A DNA stretch of 7,848 nt. It comes from CAYQQU01 sp964419545. Its GTDB lineage: Bacteria > Bacteroidota > Bacteroidia > Chitinophagales > Saprospiraceae. The position numbers and the translations under genes were made by a program. Location of the stretch: contig CAYQQU010000131.1 in NCBI GenBank assembly GCA_964419545.1, positions 1 to 7,848 on the forward strand, in the 5' to 3' direction. The notes under the pieces were generated by a model. That model made no database searches and was not told the DNA's origin. It saw only the letters and a list, made by a program, of their open reading frames with translations. Below are positions 1-6,404 of the stretch, one piece after another (positions within the stretch are counted from its first letter, which is position 1; every line of letters starts with the position of its first letter).

Positions 1-190
1 TGTTTGAGAACCAATCAATTTGGGCATTTTTGTATTTAAATAGGGAATTGCTGCTTTCTTGAAAGGAAACGCTTTTAATTACTGAAAATCAACTTTTTAA
101 ATTGAGCACTCAGCAAAAATTTTTACAAGGAACTTGTGTTACACACCACTCAAGAAGGCAATTTTATTCTTCATTATATTTAGAATTTTT

Positions 191-286
191 GGTTCTTAGA
201 CAAATGTCGTGGAATGAAAAACGCAATGCGTTTCAAAATCAAAAACTTAAGTTTTTGAAAGCAATCACAGTATTTGTCTAAGAACC
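191..286. mobile_element. MITE-like 96-bp element with 15-bp terminal inverted repeats
   Basis: The element begins with ggttcttagacaaat (191..205) and ends with its exact reverse complement (272..286). Immediately outside both ends lies the same 9-bp sequence agaattttt (182..190 and 287..295), which looks like a target-site duplication. No transposase is encoded; the interior is only 66 bp. Perfect terminal inverted repeats plus flanking direct repeats plus no coding capacity is the classic signature of a miniature inverted-repeat transposable element moved by a transposase elsewhere in the genome. Nine-base duplications are known for several insertion sequence groups (IS1, IS10, IS50). The GGTTCT...CAAA end also recalls IS6-family ends, but those usually duplicate 8 bp, so I do not assign a family. 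Alternatively it is a long hairpin used in RNA processing or termination, with a direct repeat that arose by chance. Confidence 0.6.
219..258. repeat. Two nested palindromes in the core of the MITE-like element
   Basis: Inside the element there are two further palindromes: aaacgca/tgcgttt at 219..225 and 227..233, and a perfect 20-bp palindrome at 239..258 (arms tcaaaaactt and aagtttttga). An alternative pairing exists between tttcaaaa (231..238) and ttttgaaa (253..260). With the terminal repeats paired, the transcript or single strand could fold into a three-way junction: a 15-bp closing stem, extended by G-U pairs, and two hairpins. The palindromes are seen directly; the fold is an inference. 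Confidence 0.6.
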
Positions 287-302
287 AGAATTTTTGAACT
301 TA

Positions 303-317
303 CGTTGCGCTGCAACG
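303..317. repeat. Small GC-rich hairpin, cgttgc/gcaacg
   Basis: Six-base arms at 303..308 and 312..317 surround a three-base gct loop. Read on the minus strand, this hairpin follows the T-rich terminator-like structure at 321..351, beyond the end of the secreted-protein gene. It has no long T-run of its own on the minus strand, so it may be a back-up or RNA-stabilising stem rather than a terminator in its own right. Confidence 0.4.
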
Positions 318-320
318 CCG

Positions 321-351
321 TTTGAAAAAATGAATTTGCTTTTTAAGCAAA
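321..351 (-). terminator. Probable intrinsic terminator of the secreted-protein gene
   Basis: On the minus strand a stem with arms tttgctt and aagcaaa (coordinates 345..351 and 335..341, loop aaa) is followed by ttcattttttcaaa, which contains a run of six T (325..330). It starts 33 bases after the stop codon of the large secreted-protein gene, a normal position for a rho-independent terminator. The stem is short and AT-rich, so it is weaker than textbook examples. Another 5-bp stem, gctga/tcagc at 362..375, sits between it and the stop codon and could contribute. Confidence 0.5.
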
Positions 352-361
352 CGTACTTTCT

Positions 362-375
362 GCTGATAAATCAGC
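362..375. repeat. Short hairpin just after the stop codon of the secreted-protein gene
   Basis: Arms gctga (362..366) and tcagc (371..375) flank a four-base loop, 8 bases past the minus-strand stop codon. It is the first of three consecutive hairpins downstream of the gene and may help end transcription or protect the transcript 3' end. A 5-bp stem alone is weak evidence. Confidence 0.35.
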
Positions 376-383
376 TGTTACAT

Positions 384-3300
384 TTATAACCGCATAAAAC
401 TGCTCACGACCATAAGCCGCCCATCAGATACCAGCACCCGGTACATGCCTTCCGGTAAATCCGAGGCATCAAATTCCAGCATGATTATCCGGTCGAATTT
501 CTCGAAATCATTTTCAAAAACCACCTGCCCCAGTGCGTTCACGACGCGGAGGTTCAGTTCGCCGTTCCACTCATTTTCAATGGAAATACTGGCGGTGGCT
601 GCTACTGGGTTAGGGTAAATGAAAATGGTCGAGGGGTCTGCCAAGGCCTCCCGTGTATCCGTGGTCAGGCAGGCCGTACCGGCATCGAAAGTGCTTTCGG
701 CGGCCCCGATATCGATGCAGCTGCCCTGGATGCGGGCATTGCCAAACAGGTCGGTAGCGGTCGGGTCATCGAGGAGTACACCGGCGTCAATGGCCGGGCT
801 GTTTTGCGAAAGCTGTATCAGCCCCGTCTCGAAGAGTGGGTCGGTACTGGACTGGTCGGTGCTGTTGAGGAAGGCGTCCAAACTGGCATCGGTGACGAGG
901 TTGCCGCCGAGGGATTTCACGGTACCAGTGTTGCCCGCTGTCCCGCTCACGTAGCCGGGATTGCCTTCGTTGCTCAGGATATTGTTGCGGAGGTTGAATT
1001 GGCCACCTGCTCCAAAAAAATCGGTGCCGAGAGTAGGGGCATCATTGCTGGCGAAGGTGCAATTGGTCAGGGTGCACTCGAGGCCATCGCCGAATAATTC
1101 CATGACCACGGCAGAGCCAGTATCATCGTCGTGGTTGGAGAACAAGCAGTTGACGAACTCCGTGTACGGGTTGAACGCAGGAGGTGCGAGGTTATTCCTC
1201 CCCACGCCTGCTGCCATGGAGGTAGTGCCTTCATTTTGGTTGAAAAAAGTGTTGAGCACCCGTACGGTGTTGTTGACTCCCCCCTCAATGATACCCACTC
1301 CACCAGCAGAAGAGGCACTGTTCCCATCGACCTGGCAATCGTTCATCTCGAATTGGTTGTTGCTGCCAGCAACCCCAAAGTAGAAAAGGCCTCCGCCGCC
1401 AAATGCGGAAGTGTTGTTTTCCAAACCGCAGCCCTCAACGAGAAAGTTGTTGTTCTGGAATCCAATTCCACCGAACTGTACCAGCAAAGCGCCGCCGACC
1501 GGGCTATCGTTGCTTGGGTTTACCTGAGCCTCATTCCCGTCAAAGTTACAGTCAGTAATTAGGTACTCACCCTCTGTCCCCACACTCCCGAAAAAGGATA
1601 CCGCACCACCATCTGTTGCAGTATTGTCGTCAAAGTCACTGCCGACCAAGTTCAATTGGGTGCCACTCGAAGAACCACCCTCGAACTGAGCGAAGTAGAC
1701 TCCGCCCCCTGATTGGGTCGCACTGTTTTCGGAGAATTCACAATCTTCAATGGTAAAATAGTTGTCCGTGCCGGCACTGTTGAAATAGGCAATGCCGCCC
1801 CCAAGGCGTTCGGCGGTGTTTCCTTGAAAAAAGCAGTTAGTAAGGACAATGCTGTCATTGGTCGGGTTAGCATTGATGCCGTATTGAAAACCCATGGCCC
1901 CACCATCAGGGAAAAAGAAATCTGGATTGGGGGAAGTGATGGCCTGATTCCCGATGAATTCGCAGTTGTCAAATAGAAAATCATCGCCTCCGGGCCCGCC
2001 GGAAAAATGGTAAAAGGCCCCGCCGTGGTTGGAAGTGTTGTTTTCAAAAATACAGCCGGTAAAAGTGACTTCAAGCTCGCCTTCGGTGTTGTTGAAAAAA
2101 TACATGCCCCCCCCTGCGTTGCCACTTTCGTTATTGGCAAACTGACAATTATGAACTCCTACGGAGGAGCTTGAATCGTATAAGCCCCCGCCGTTGAAGG
2201 CTGCTGTATTCTCAATAAATTGGCAATTGTTGACTTGCACCACGCCCGGGGCACCGAAAGTGGCTACAATCATTCCGCCGCCGCTTGACTCACAAAGGTT
2301 ATTTTCGAAAATACAGCTTTCTACCACCGCTTCGTCCGAGGCTTCTTCCCGCAGATAAAGCCCCCCCCCGAAAGTCAGAGCATAGTTCTGTTCAAAACGG
2401 CACTGCTCAATCACTGGCGAACCTAGTGACCAGACACCGCCGCCCCGTTGGTCATAGGCTACCAGCGTGTCTCCGGCCGCATGACCGTTCGCTATTGTAA
2501 AACCATCAACGGTCGTCAGTGGTGTGATGTCCTCGGTGAGGAACATGACGTTAATAACATTGTCCTCCCGGTTGGTCTCAAAATCACCGGGTACGTCGTC
2601 GCCGTTCAGGTCGCCGGAGAAGATGGTCTCGTGGGTGGCGGGGTCACGCTGGGCGAGTGTGCTTTCGGTGCCGTTGAAGCCGCCGTAGAGTTTGGCGTTT
2701 TGGTAGAGGTAAAAAGTATTCTTCGGGTCACCGGGCCAGGCGCTCGGCTGTTGGGGCAGGTAGGTGCCTTCGGCCACCCAGATTTCGTCATTGGTATTGT
2801 AAACTTCCAGAGCATCGTGCAGGGTGGTGAAGGCATTTTCCCAGGAGCTGCCGTCGTTGGTACCGGTGGCACCCTGGTCCACGTAGCGCCGGGCTGGCAG
2901 CTGGCAGGCGGTGCCCGCATCGTGGGGGCTTTCGATGGCGCCGATGTCGATACAGCCACCCTGTATGCGGTCGTTGCCGTCCAGGTCGGTAGCAGTTGGG
3001 GGGCCGAGGAGTACACCGGCATCTACGGCTGGGCTGTTTGCCGAAGGCTGGAAAGTGCCGGCCTCAAAGAGTGGGTCGGTGTCGGACTGGTCGGTGCTGG
3101 TCAACCAGGTATCCATGGCGTCATCGCTGATGAGATTGCCGCCGAGGCTTTGAATGGGTAGCCCTACTGTGCTTCCGATAGCGGTAGCGGTGTAGGTAGG
3201 CGAACCATTAGCTTGTAAGATGTTATTTCTGATTGTAATTTTTCCTTCTTCTCTGGTGCCAAGTAATACGCTTTGGTTTTCTGAAAAAGTACAATTGGTA

Positions 3301-4871
3301 AGGGTGAGCTCCCGTTCAGTACCGACTACCCCTGTCTCGGGCCCGGTATTGTTGTGGTTGGTAAACAGGCAGTTGACCAACTCGATGTGCCGTTCTTCCG
3401 GCGGGGCAATTCCAAAGTTGGCACCCAAGCCAAAGCCTTGGGCAAGTGGGCCAGTATTTCCATCAAAAAGGGTATTGCGCACCAGCACGGATGTATTTTC
3501 ACCACCTTCAGTAACAGTCATGCCGCCCACCGTGGGACCAGTGTCCTCGTTGTTGCCAATGAATTCACAATTGTCCACCAGGAGGTAGTTGTTCATCCCG
3601 CCGTCATGGCGGTAAAGCAGGCCACCGGTACTCCCCTCCGTAGCGTTGTCCTGAATCAGGCAGTCCACCACCCGGATGGTGTCATTTTGGGAGGTGCTGG
3701 TGGGGCTATAATAAAAGCCGAGCCCTGCTGCTTCGGGGGTCGCGTCTTCCGCTGTGATGATAGCCTCGTTGCCAATAAAATCACAGGCTTCAATAGTGAT
3801 ATTTCCATTGGAGGCGCCCGGTGAGAAATACCAAAAACCGCCACCATTGGCGCCGGTATTTTCGGTGACCTGGCATCCACTGATGGTGATGCTGTTATCC
3901 GTACTATTTTCGAAAACGTCATAAGTAATGGCCCCACCATTAGCACTAGCGCTGTTGCCCTGAAAATCGCAAGCAGTTACAGTAAAACTTTGGCTGCCTG
4001 TCCCTTCCGCCGTAAAGACCAAACGAAGGCCGCCTCCAAAGCGGGCAAGGTTATTCGTAAACTGACAGTTATTAAAGGAAGCGAAGGAGTTTAGCACTTG
4101 AGCACCACCACCGCTATTGGCTTCGTTATTGTCGAATTGGCAATTTTCTACTACCAGTTCTTCTCCACGGATTTCGGAAGCAAAAAGCCCCCCTCCGCTT
4201 TGCAAACATTTGTTTTGCTGAAAAACGCAGTTTTCCACTCTTCCGCCGGATGCTCCTTCCTGCCAGAAATAAATACCGCCCCCATGCCAAATCGTGTAAT
4301 TCTGCTGAAAGATACAATTGCGGACCTGGGTAGCGCCCCAGGTGAAAATACCTCCGCCCCGTTTGTTGGGGAAATAGTCATCGTCAATATCGGCGTGACC
4401 GCCCTCAAAGGTGAAGCCATCGATGACCGTAGCCGCCGTGGTGAGGGTATCGATGACCATCACGTTAAGGGCATTGTCTTCCCGATTAGTCTCGAAATCA
4501 TCGTCTACATCGTCACCGTTCAGGTCGCCGGAGAGGATGGTCACGTTGGCGGCGGGGTCCCGTTGGGAGAGCATGGTCTCGGTACCATCGAAGCCGCCGT
4601 AGAGGGCTACATCCTGATAGATATAAAACATCTGCCGGGGGCCGTCTGTCCAGGCGCTCGGCTGTTGCGGCAGGTAGGTGCCTTCGGCCACCCAGATTTC
4701 GTCGCCTTCGCTGTAATTGTCCAAAGCGGTGGCGAGTTCGGTGTAGGCATCTGCCCAGGAGGTGCCGTCGTTGGCGCCGGTGGCGGCCTGGTTGACGTAA
4801 GTCTGAGCGGTTGCCGCTGGAGCCAGGATCAGCAACAGCAGTGCAGCAAAAAGGGTAGTAAGTTTTTTCAT
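384..4871 (-). CDS. Secreted tandem right-handed beta-helix protein with T9SS C-terminal sorting domain
   Basis: A 1495-residue exported protein, probably cell-surface or released; substrate or partner unknown. Residues 1-22 are a signal peptide (KK, a Leu/Ala-rich core, then ATA before Gln23); there is no lipobox cysteine. Two large units follow, residues 25-656 and 663-1401. Each opens with a GTSW/GSSW block, an EIWVAEGTYLPQQPSAW block and SGDLNGDD, continues through coils of the form Cys-x-Phe-x-x-Asn...Gly-Gly-Gly, and closes with an SPA(V/I)DAG...DIGA segment typical of choice-of-anchor Q beta-helix proteins. The coil pattern resembles the FxxN/GGA repeats of chlamydial Pmp proteins. The last ~80 residues hold YPNP (1419-1422) and LPEGMYRVLVSDG, typical of type A T9SS sorting domains, so export through SecYEG and then T9SS is expected. 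The ATG start is set by the signal peptide; no clear Shine-Dalgarno is seen. It stands apart from the upstream enzyme pair by 220 bp and likely has its own promoter. An adhesin or carbohydrate-binding role is plausible but not shown; I see no catalytic motif. Confidence 0.96.
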   Translation of the reverse strand: MKKLTTLFAALLLLILAPAATAQTYVNQAATGANDGTSWADAYTELATALDNYSEGDEIWVAEGTYLPQQPSAWTDGPRQMFYIYQDVALYGGFDGTETMLSQRDPAANVTILSGDLNGDDVDDDFETNREDNALNVMVIDTLTTAATVIDGFTFEGGHADIDDDYFPNKRGGGIFTWGATQVRNCIFQQNYTIWHGGGIYFWQEGASGGRVENCVFQQNKCLQSGGGLFASEIRGEELVVENCQFDNNEANSGGGAQVLNSFASFNNCQFTNNLARFGGGLRLVFTAEGTGSQSFTVTACDFQGNSASANGGAITYDVFENSTDNSITISGCQVTENTGANGGGFWYFSPGASNGNITIEACDFIGNEAIITAEDATPEAAGLGFYYSPTSTSQNDTIRVVDCLIQDNATEGSTGGLLYRHDGGMNNYLLVDNCEFIGNNEDTGPTVGGMTVTEGGENTSVLVRNTLFDGNTGPLAQGFGLGANFGIAPPEERHIELVNCLFTNHNNTGPETGVVGTERELTLTNCTFSENQSVLLGTREEGKITIRNNILQANGSPTYTATAIGSTVGLPIQSLGGNLISDDAMDTWLTSTDQSDTDPLFEAGTFQPSANSPAVDAGVLLGPPTATDLDGNDRIQGGCIDIGAIESPHDAGTACQLPARRYVDQGATGTNDGSSWENAFTTLHDALEVYNTNDEIWVAEGTYLPQQPSAWPGDPKNTFYLYQNAKLYGGFNGTESTLAQRDPATHETIFSGDLNGDDVPGDFETNREDNVINVMFLTEDITPLTTVDGFTIANGHAAGDTLVAYDQRGGGVWSLGSPVIEQCRFEQNYALTFGGGLYLREEASDEAVVESCIFENNLCESSGGGMIVATFGAPGVVQVNNCQFIENTAAFNGGGLYDSSSSVGVHNCQFANNESGNAGGGMYFFNNTEGELEVTFTGCIFENNTSNHGGAFYHFSGGPGGDDFLFDNCEFIGNQAITSPNPDFFFPDGGAMGFQYGINANPTNDSIVLTNCFFQGNTAERLGGGIAYFNSAGTDNYFTIEDCEFSENSATQSGGGVYFAQFEGGSSSGTQLNLVGSDFDDNTATDGGAVSFFGSVGTEGEYLITDCNFDGNEAQVNPSNDSPVGGALLVQFGGIGFQNNNFLVEGCGLENNTSAFGGGGLFYFGVAGSNNQFEMNDCQVDGNSASSAGGVGIIEGGVNNTVRVLNTFFNQNEGTTSMAAGVGRNNLAPPAFNPYTEFVNCLFSNHDDDTGSAVVMELFGDGLECTLTNCTFASNDAPTLGTDFFGAGGQFNLRNNILSNEGNPGYVSGTAGNTGTVKSLGGNLVTDASLDAFLNSTDQSSTDPLFETGLIQLSQNSPAIDAGVLLDDPTATDLFGNARIQGSCIDIGAAESTFDAGTACLTTDTREALADPSTIFIYPNPVAATASISIENEWNGELNLRVVNALGQVVFENDFEKFDRIIMLEFDASDLPEGMYRVLVSDGRLMVVSSFMRL
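669..2885 (-). repeat. Internal repeat unit B of the beta-helix protein (residues 663-1401)
   Basis: Second paralogous unit, about 739 residues, joined to unit A by a six-residue linker (657-662). Coil-starting residues are Cys 824, 853, 883, 909, 940, 970, 1013, 1044, Ser1078, Cys 1108, 1148, 1179, Thr1208, Cys1242 and 1271: fifteen coils by the same count. That is a net gain of three over unit A, matching the ~107-residue length difference at 30-36 residues per coil. The extra coils appear to lie mostly between residues 1044 and 1208. Confidence 0.85.
2904..4799 (-). repeat. Internal repeat unit A of the beta-helix protein (residues 25-656)
   Basis: First of two paralogous units in the same gene, about 632 residues. 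Coil-starting residues are Cys 186, 215, 244, 269, 301, 333, 363, 404, 435, then Thr467, Cys501 and Cys527: twelve coils by this count, with a further NNIL coil near 549. It ends with the DIGAIES...AGTAC segment that also closes unit B. The beginning matches unit B closely in both protein and DNA; the middle is more diverged. Confidence 0.85.
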
Positions 4872-4888
4872 CTCAAAAAGGGTTTAGC

Positions 4889-4923
4889 GGGCAGGCACAA
4901 GCCATCATCCGGACGACCTGCCC
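4889..4923 (-). promoter_or_regulatory. Leader hairpin upstream of the secreted-protein gene
   Basis: Perfect 7-base arms gggcagg (4889..4895) and cctgccc (4917..4923) enclose a 21-base loop, ending 18 bases before the ATG at 4871. The loop itself contains a shorter possible stem (tcgt/atga around ccgg, with one G-U pair on the minus strand). It probably lies in the 5' untranslated leader and stands out as GC-rich within an AT-rich intergenic region. It could affect translation or mRNA stability. I recognise no riboswitch class. Confidence 0.4.
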
Positions 4924-5007
4924 CCTGGTAAAAAATTGAATGAATTGGGAAGAATGATATTTCCTTAAATGATGAGATGAAGGTAGGTGGGAGGTATTGT
5001 CCTTAAA

Positions 5008-5046
5008 TGGACAAAAATTCCAAATGAGTGGACAAAAATTCCACTC
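5008..5046. promoter_or_regulatory. Two direct copies of a 15-bp dyad upstream of the secreted-protein gene
   Basis: The sequence tggacaaaaattcca occurs at 5008..5022 and again at 5029..5043, a 21-bp period, i.e. two helical turns. Each copy is itself a dyad (tgga...tcca). In the second copy the symmetry extends to 7-base arms, gagtgga/tccactc, at 5026..5046. A shorter shared word, ccttaaatg, occurs at 4963..4971 and 5001..5009. Two same-face dyads upstream of a gene suggest a transcription-factor operator. Alternatively the 7-bp hairpin, 46 bases past the aminotransferase stop codon, is part of a terminator for the enzyme operon, although no clean T-run follows. Confidence 0.4.
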
Positions 5047-5091
5047 CTGTGCATCAGACTGATAAACAGCATCTTAACCTGGGTCAAGAAA

Positions 5092-6384
5092 TTACTCGCG
5101 CAGCCATTCTTCCAGCTTATCCATGGCCTCCAGCAGGTTGGGGCAGCAATGTTGCAGAAAAGCCTGGTCGAGCGATCGATCCGCGTAATCCTGCTGTACC
5201 CGTTCGAGCGCCCGGGCGCCGTCGAAGTCGACGTATGAGAGGCGAGCGGTAAGTTCTTCGGAAGGGCGCCCGAAGTCGTAGCTGGGCAACAGGGCGATGC
5301 CCGTATCCTGGAGCAGCCGCCCGCAAAGGTCGCCGCTATTGACGATGCCGCGCGATTTCAGGCGCTGATCGTAAAAGATGAAGTTGGGAAAGAGGTAGAA
5401 GCCGCCGGTCGGCCTGGGCGCGAAGATGCGCATGGCTTCCAGCCGGCTGTGCAGGGTTTTGCCGAGAAAGCGCAGGATACGGCGCGAGGTCGCGAGGTAT
5501 GCGTCGATGACGGGGTCTTCCCGGAAAGCGTCGACGGCGGCGTATTGTACGGGCGCGCTGGTAGAAGTGAAGGTCTCGCTGGCCACGATGGCCATAGCGT
5601 CGAGGAGCCAGCGCAGGCTGTCGGGGAAAACGAAAAAACCCAGCCGCCAGCCGCCCGCGCCGCACCATTTCGAGAGGCCGCTGCTGATGATGGTGCCTTC
5701 GGGATAAAAACGGGCGATCGAGACGTGCTGCCCCTGGTGGTGCAGCTCGCCGTAGATCTCGTCCGAAAGCAGGATAACCTTATAGCGGCGCGCCACGTCG
5801 GCCAGCTTTTTCAGCCGTTCGGTGGTATACTTAGCGCCGGTGGGATTGGCCGGATAATTGAGGATCACGATGCGGGGCCGGTCGGGGTCTTCCCGGCAGA
5901 CCGACTCCAGTTCTTCGAGCGTCAGGCGCCAGTCGTTCTCCTGGTGCGTCTTCAGCCAGTTGACCCGCCGGCCAACGATAATCGCCTGGGGAGAATAGGA
6001 CACCCAGCTCGGCGTGGGGATCACCAGATCCCCGTAATAAACGAGCTGCAGCAAAAAAAGGAGTTCTTTGGAACCCGGACCGACCAGGATATCCTCGGCC
6101 GTACGATTGAGGCCCTGCTTGCGGTCAACGAAGCCGGCGATGGCCTGACGCAGTTGCGGCAGGCCTTTCACGGCCAGGTAATCTTTTTCGGCAGCGTGCC
6201 GGCGCAGGCTCTCCACCACCGGCTCCGGCACGGGAAAGGGCGACTGCCCGAAACCGAGCCGGTACACCTTCTGGCCTTTTTCCAACAATTCTTTCGACTG
6301 CTCATTGATGGCCAGCGTGGCCGACTTTTTCAATCCGCGGATGTTGAGGTTCAGATCGACCCGGATATTCTGCTTTTTCGCCAT
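5092..6384 (-). CDS. PLP-dependent aminotransferase, class I/II (aspartate aminotransferase fold)
   Basis: A 430-residue cytoplasmic enzyme of fold-type I, expected to move an amino group between an amino acid and a 2-oxo acid through bound pyridoxal phosphate. Counting from the ATG at 6384, the signatures appear in family order: Tyr69 (DYLAVKG), GPGSKE at 102-107, NYPANPTG at 176-183 (PLP-contacting Asn180), SDEIYG with Asp208 and Tyr211, SGLSKW with the Schiff-base Lys239, GWRLG with Arg247, and RLSY with carboxylate-binding Arg381. All key residues are present and the length is normal, so it should be active; the substrate cannot be read from sequence. A TTG at 6408, inside the upstream stop (ttga), would add eight residues. 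I prefer the ATG because TTG starts are rarer and the extension, RRTKTGA, adds nothing recognisable. The gene follows the KamA-like gene by 20 bases, so co-transcription and a linked metabolic role are likely. Confidence 0.95.
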   Translation of the reverse strand: MAKKQNIRVDLNLNIRGLKKSATLAINEQSKELLEKGQKVYRLGFGQSPFPVPEPVVESLRRHAAEKDYLAVKGLPQLRQAIAGFVDRKQGLNRTAEDILVGPGSKELLFLLQLVYYGDLVIPTPSWVSYSPQAIIVGRRVNWLKTHQENDWRLTLEELESVCREDPDRPRIVILNYPANPTGAKYTTERLKKLADVARRYKVILLSDEIYGELHHQGQHVSIARFYPEGTIISSGLSKWCGAGGWRLGFFVFPDSLRWLLDAMAIVASETFTSTSAPVQYAAVDAFREDPVIDAYLATSRRILRFLGKTLHSRLEAMRIFAPRPTGGFYLFPNFIFYDQRLKSRGIVNSGDLCGRLLQDTGIALLPSYDFGRPSEELTARLSYVDFDGARALERVQQDYADRSLDQAFLQHCCPNLLEAMDKLEEWLRE

Positions 6385-6404
6385 GGCGCCTGTTTTTGTG
6401 CGCC
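6385..6404 (-). promoter_or_regulatory. GC hairpin in the junction between the two enzyme genes
   Basis: On the minus strand, ggcgc (6400..6404) and gcgcc (6385..6389) flank a ten-base A-rich loop, filling exactly the gap between the upstream stop codon and the preferred ATG at 6384. If it forms, it would sit on the initiation site of the aminotransferase and tie its translation to ribosomes finishing the upstream gene. If the TTG at 6408 is the true start, the same bases are codons 2 to 8 instead. A 5-bp stem is short, so the regulatory idea is tentative. Confidence 0.3.

Larger units (their letters stand above)
1..383. other. AT-rich non-coding region with several inverted repeats
   Basis: I see no credible gene in this stretch: no open frame of useful length on either strand, and composition that is much more AT-rich than the rest of the window. 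It lies downstream of the large secreted-protein gene, whose stop codon is at 384..386. From left to right it holds about 180 bases with only weak short palindromes (for example ctttc/gaaag at 54..65 and acaag/cttgt at 125..137), a MITE-like element at 191..286, and then three hairpins at 303..317, 335..351 and 362..375, probably linked to transcription termination. Bases 2..13 resemble one end of the MITE-like element (10 of 12 positions match 276..287), which may be chance or a further partial copy cut by the window edge. Confidence 0.75.

Noticed and set aside
191..286. Integron attC site
   Set aside because: The ends lack the RYYYAAC and GTTRRRY boxes; the nearest match (gtctaag) misses the near-invariant base, and no cassette structure follows.
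1..383. tRNA or other standard RNA gene in the left non-coding region
   Set aside because: The stems do not give a tRNA cloverleaf with conserved loop bases, and composition is AT-rich; the paired arms fit a MITE-like element better.
2448..3161. Plus-strand frames over the secreted-protein gene, the largest in unit B/A junction, others at 4098..4931
   Set aside because: They mirror the repeated Gly/Asn/Asp-rich coding strand; the signal peptide, duplicated units and T9SS domain fix the minus strand as coding.
669..4799. CRISPR array or tandem DNA repeats in the secreted-protein gene
   Set aside because: The periodicity is at the protein level (25-41 residues per coil) with variable DNA; there are no identical short repeats with uniform spacers.
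384..4871. Polysaccharide lyase or pectinase
   Set aside because: The beta-helix fold is shared, but I see no catalytic motif of those families; the closing segments instead fit choice-of-anchor Q surface proteins.
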